Of a stretch of 64,000 bases of DNA, positions 62,607 to 64,000 are shown one piece after another (position 1 is the first letter of the stretch; each line of letters opens with the position of its first letter). The stretch is taken from NCBI RefSeq assembly GCF_000745775.1, contig NZ_JQJY01000009.1, positions 1 to 64,000 on the forward strand, written 5' to 3'. Source of the DNA: Flavobacterium sp. ASV13. GTDB taxonomy: Bacteria > Bacteroidota > Bacteroidia > Flavobacteriales > Flavobacteriaceae. Position numbers and translations under genes: made by a program. The notes under the pieces were generated by a model. That model did not search any database, was not told the DNA's origin, and saw only the letters and a program-made list of their open reading frames with translations.

Positions 62607-62618
62607 CAACCCAATTTT
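62580..62618 (+). repeat. Perfect 13-bp inverted repeat upstream of tig
   Basis: Arms 62580-62592 and 62602-62614 enclose a nine-base loop, then TTTT. It could serve as a terminator for the holin-family gene or as an operator over the tig promoter; the two readings cannot be separated from the sequence. Confidence 0.75.
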
Positions 62619-62640
62619 ATTATGTAAATTAAAGAAGAAG

Positions 62641-63963
62641 ATGGATATTAAAAGAGTAGCAATAGACGCTGTAAACGAGACAATTGTTATGAACGTTGTT
62701 CATATGGATTATAAAGGTCAAGTAGCAAAAAGAATCAATGAAAAATTGCCTTTGGCTCAAGTAAAAGGATTTAGAAAAGGACAAGTTCCTAAAGATCTTG
62801 TTGAAAAACAATACGGAAAAGCTATTAAACAAGAAGAAATCAAGAAAGTAGTTGACTTGGCTTTAGAGCGTTTCATTCAATCTGAAAGACTAAACCTTTT
62901 AGGAACTCCTCTTGCTAAAGAAAACGAAAACCTTGACTGGGATGCAGAAGAATTAACTTTTGAATTCGAAATTGGTTTAGTGCCAAACTTTGAAATTGAT
63001 TTAGAAGCTAAAAACAATATCGTAAAATATATCGTTACTGCTGATGATAAATTAATCGACGGACAAGTTGAGCGTATCCAAAAACAATTTGGAAAAGCAA
63101 TTCCTCAGGATAAAGTTGAAGCTGATTCAGATTTAACTGGAACTTTCACAAACGAAGAAAAAGGAATCAACAATACAACTACAATTTCTGTATCTACTTT
63201 CAACAAAAAAGCTGGAGATAAATTCATCGGTAAAAAAGTTGGAGACGTTGTTAGAGTTAGCACAAAAGGTTTATTCGAAGACGATCACCAATTAATGGAT
63301 TACTTAAAAGTAGCTCATGATGATGTTCACGGTTTAGATATCGAAGTAAACTTTACTATCGAAGCAATCAACGGTTCTGAATTAGCAGAATTAAACCAAG
63401 AATTATTTGATAAACTTTTTGGTGAAGGAAAAGTAGCTTCTTTAGAAGATTTAAAATCTAAAATTAAAGAAGATGCTGAATCTCAATTCGCACAACAAGC
63501 AGATCAAAAATTATTATTAGATGTTCAGGATTTCTTGATCGAGAACACTAAATTTGATTTACCAGCTGAATTCTTGAAAAAATGGTTGCAAACTGTTGGA
63601 GAGAAAAAACTTTCTGCAGAAGAAGCTGAAGTTGAATACGCAAGATCTGAAAAAGGTTTACGTTTCCAATTAATCGAAGGAAAAGCATTAGCTCAAAGCA
63701 ATATCCAAATTACATTTGAAGACTTGAAAGAGTTTACTTCTGGTGCTATCAGACAGCAAATGGCTCAATTTGGACAAACAAATCCAACTGACGAAGAAGT
63801 TCAAGGAATCGTGGCTAGAGTTTTATCTAACCAAGAAGAAGTGAAAAGACTTTCTGAGCAAGTTGTAGCAGCTAAAATGTTAGATATCTTTAAAGAAAAA
63901 GCTAATCCAACAACTAAAGAGGTTACTTACGAAGAATTTATTGCTGCGTCTTACGGAGAATAA
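62641..63963 (+). CDS. tig: Trigger factor
   Basis: The ribosome-bound chaperone and peptidyl-prolyl isomerase that meets nascent chains. The 440-residue chain has the ribosome-binding signature VKGFRKGQVPKDLVEKQYG (about 40-58). The middle domain (about 155-245) corresponds to the FKBP-like isomerase but is shortened and lacks the usual FKBP aromatic residues. The C-terminal helical domain (about 250-440) ends with EEFIAASYGE. It has a clear promoter and is expected to be highly expressed, matching its codon use. Confidence 0.95.
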   Translation: MDIKRVAIDAVNETIVMNVVHMDYKGQVAKRINEKLPLAQVKGFRKGQVPKDLVEKQYGKAIKQEEIKKVVDLALERFIQSERLNLLGTPLAKENENLDWDAEELTFEFEIGLVPNFEIDLEAKNNIVKYIVTADDKLIDGQVERIQKQFGKAIPQDKVEADSDLTGTFTNEEKGINNTTTISVSTFNKKAGDKFIGKKVGDVVRVSTKGLFEDDHQLMDYLKVAHDDVHGLDIEVNFTIEAINGSELAELNQELFDKLFGEGKVASLEDLKSKIKEDAESQFAQQADQKLLLDVQDFLIENTKFDLPAEFLKKWLQTVGEKKLSAEEAEVEYARSEKGLRFQLIEGKALAQSNIQITFEDLKEFTSGAIRQQMAQFGQTNPTDEEVQGIVARVLSNQEEVKRLSEQVVAAKMLDIFKEKANPTTKEVTYEEFIAASYGE

Positions 63964-63984
63964 TTTCTAAGAAAACAATTATAT

Positions 63985-64000
63985 ATGGAGCGTCAGGATT
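63985..64000 (+). CDS. Start of the next gene (truncated by window end)
   Basis: ATG at 63985, 21 bases after the tig stop, begins MERQD in an open frame. Too little is present to identify it. It may be co-transcribed with tig. Confidence 0.35.

Overview
The window looks like chromosome from a Flavobacterium close to F. johnsoniae (Bacteroidota). It is AT-rich, ribosome binding sites are weak, and many genes are preceded by the Bacteroidota -7 box TAnnTTTG. The gene content (type IX secretion and gliding genes, SprF-like proteins, DUF4270, DUF4403, DUF6089) is typical of Flavobacteriaceae. The order maeB-ruvA-sprA-gcvH-vanZ-deoC-remB matches what I remember of the F. johnsoniae sprA/remB neighbourhood. 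No rRNA, tRNA, CRISPR array, transposase or prophage was seen. No gap between genes exceeds 300 bases.

Layout. 1-5839: 3' part of a giant repeat surface protein with a type IX sorting domain, followed by a SprF-like outer membrane protein and an OmpA/PD40 protein. 6098-20737: CBS protein, malic enzyme, ruvA, the 7.2 kb sprA, gcvH, a VanZ-like gene, deoC and remB. 20853-26026: heme O synthase, two subunit III proteins and a subunit IV-like protein of a heme-copper oxidase, and SCO-type assembly genes. 26045-27451 (minus): DUF4403 lipoprotein. 27630-34759: MacAB/TolC-like efflux operon with two permeases and two adaptors. 34772-37023: small membrane protein, tsaB, MscS channel and an amphipathic-helix protein.

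37244-42363 is the main accessory island. It holds a VgrG spike gene, a putative VgrG-linked effector with an unusual HExxxH motif, a small lipoprotein (candidate immunity), a beheaded remnant of another gene, a DUF2931 lipoprotein (candidate orphan immunity) and one more unknown gene. I read it as a type VI secretion cargo island that records an effector replacement.

42457-49266: NifU scaffold, a solo SprF-like protein, gamma carbonic anhydrase, and a minus-strand operon coding an outer membrane protein, a kelch lipoprotein, a DUF4907 protein, a LytS-type kinase and a LytTR regulator. 49497-52064: DUF4270 lipoprotein and a beta-barrel protein. 52067-60509 (minus): envelope biogenesis genes murI, two Skp/OmpH chaperones, bamA, uppS, a DUF6089 barrel, nadK and a CBS protein. 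60627-64000: pdxJ, an alpha/beta hydrolase, a holin-family membrane protein, tig and the first codons of another gene.

Several long open frames start upstream of the real gene. Where a -7 promoter box or a signal peptide decides the start, a shorter coding region is reported (ctaB, tsaB, DUF4403, DUF4270, TolC, the second adaptor, uppS, bamA).
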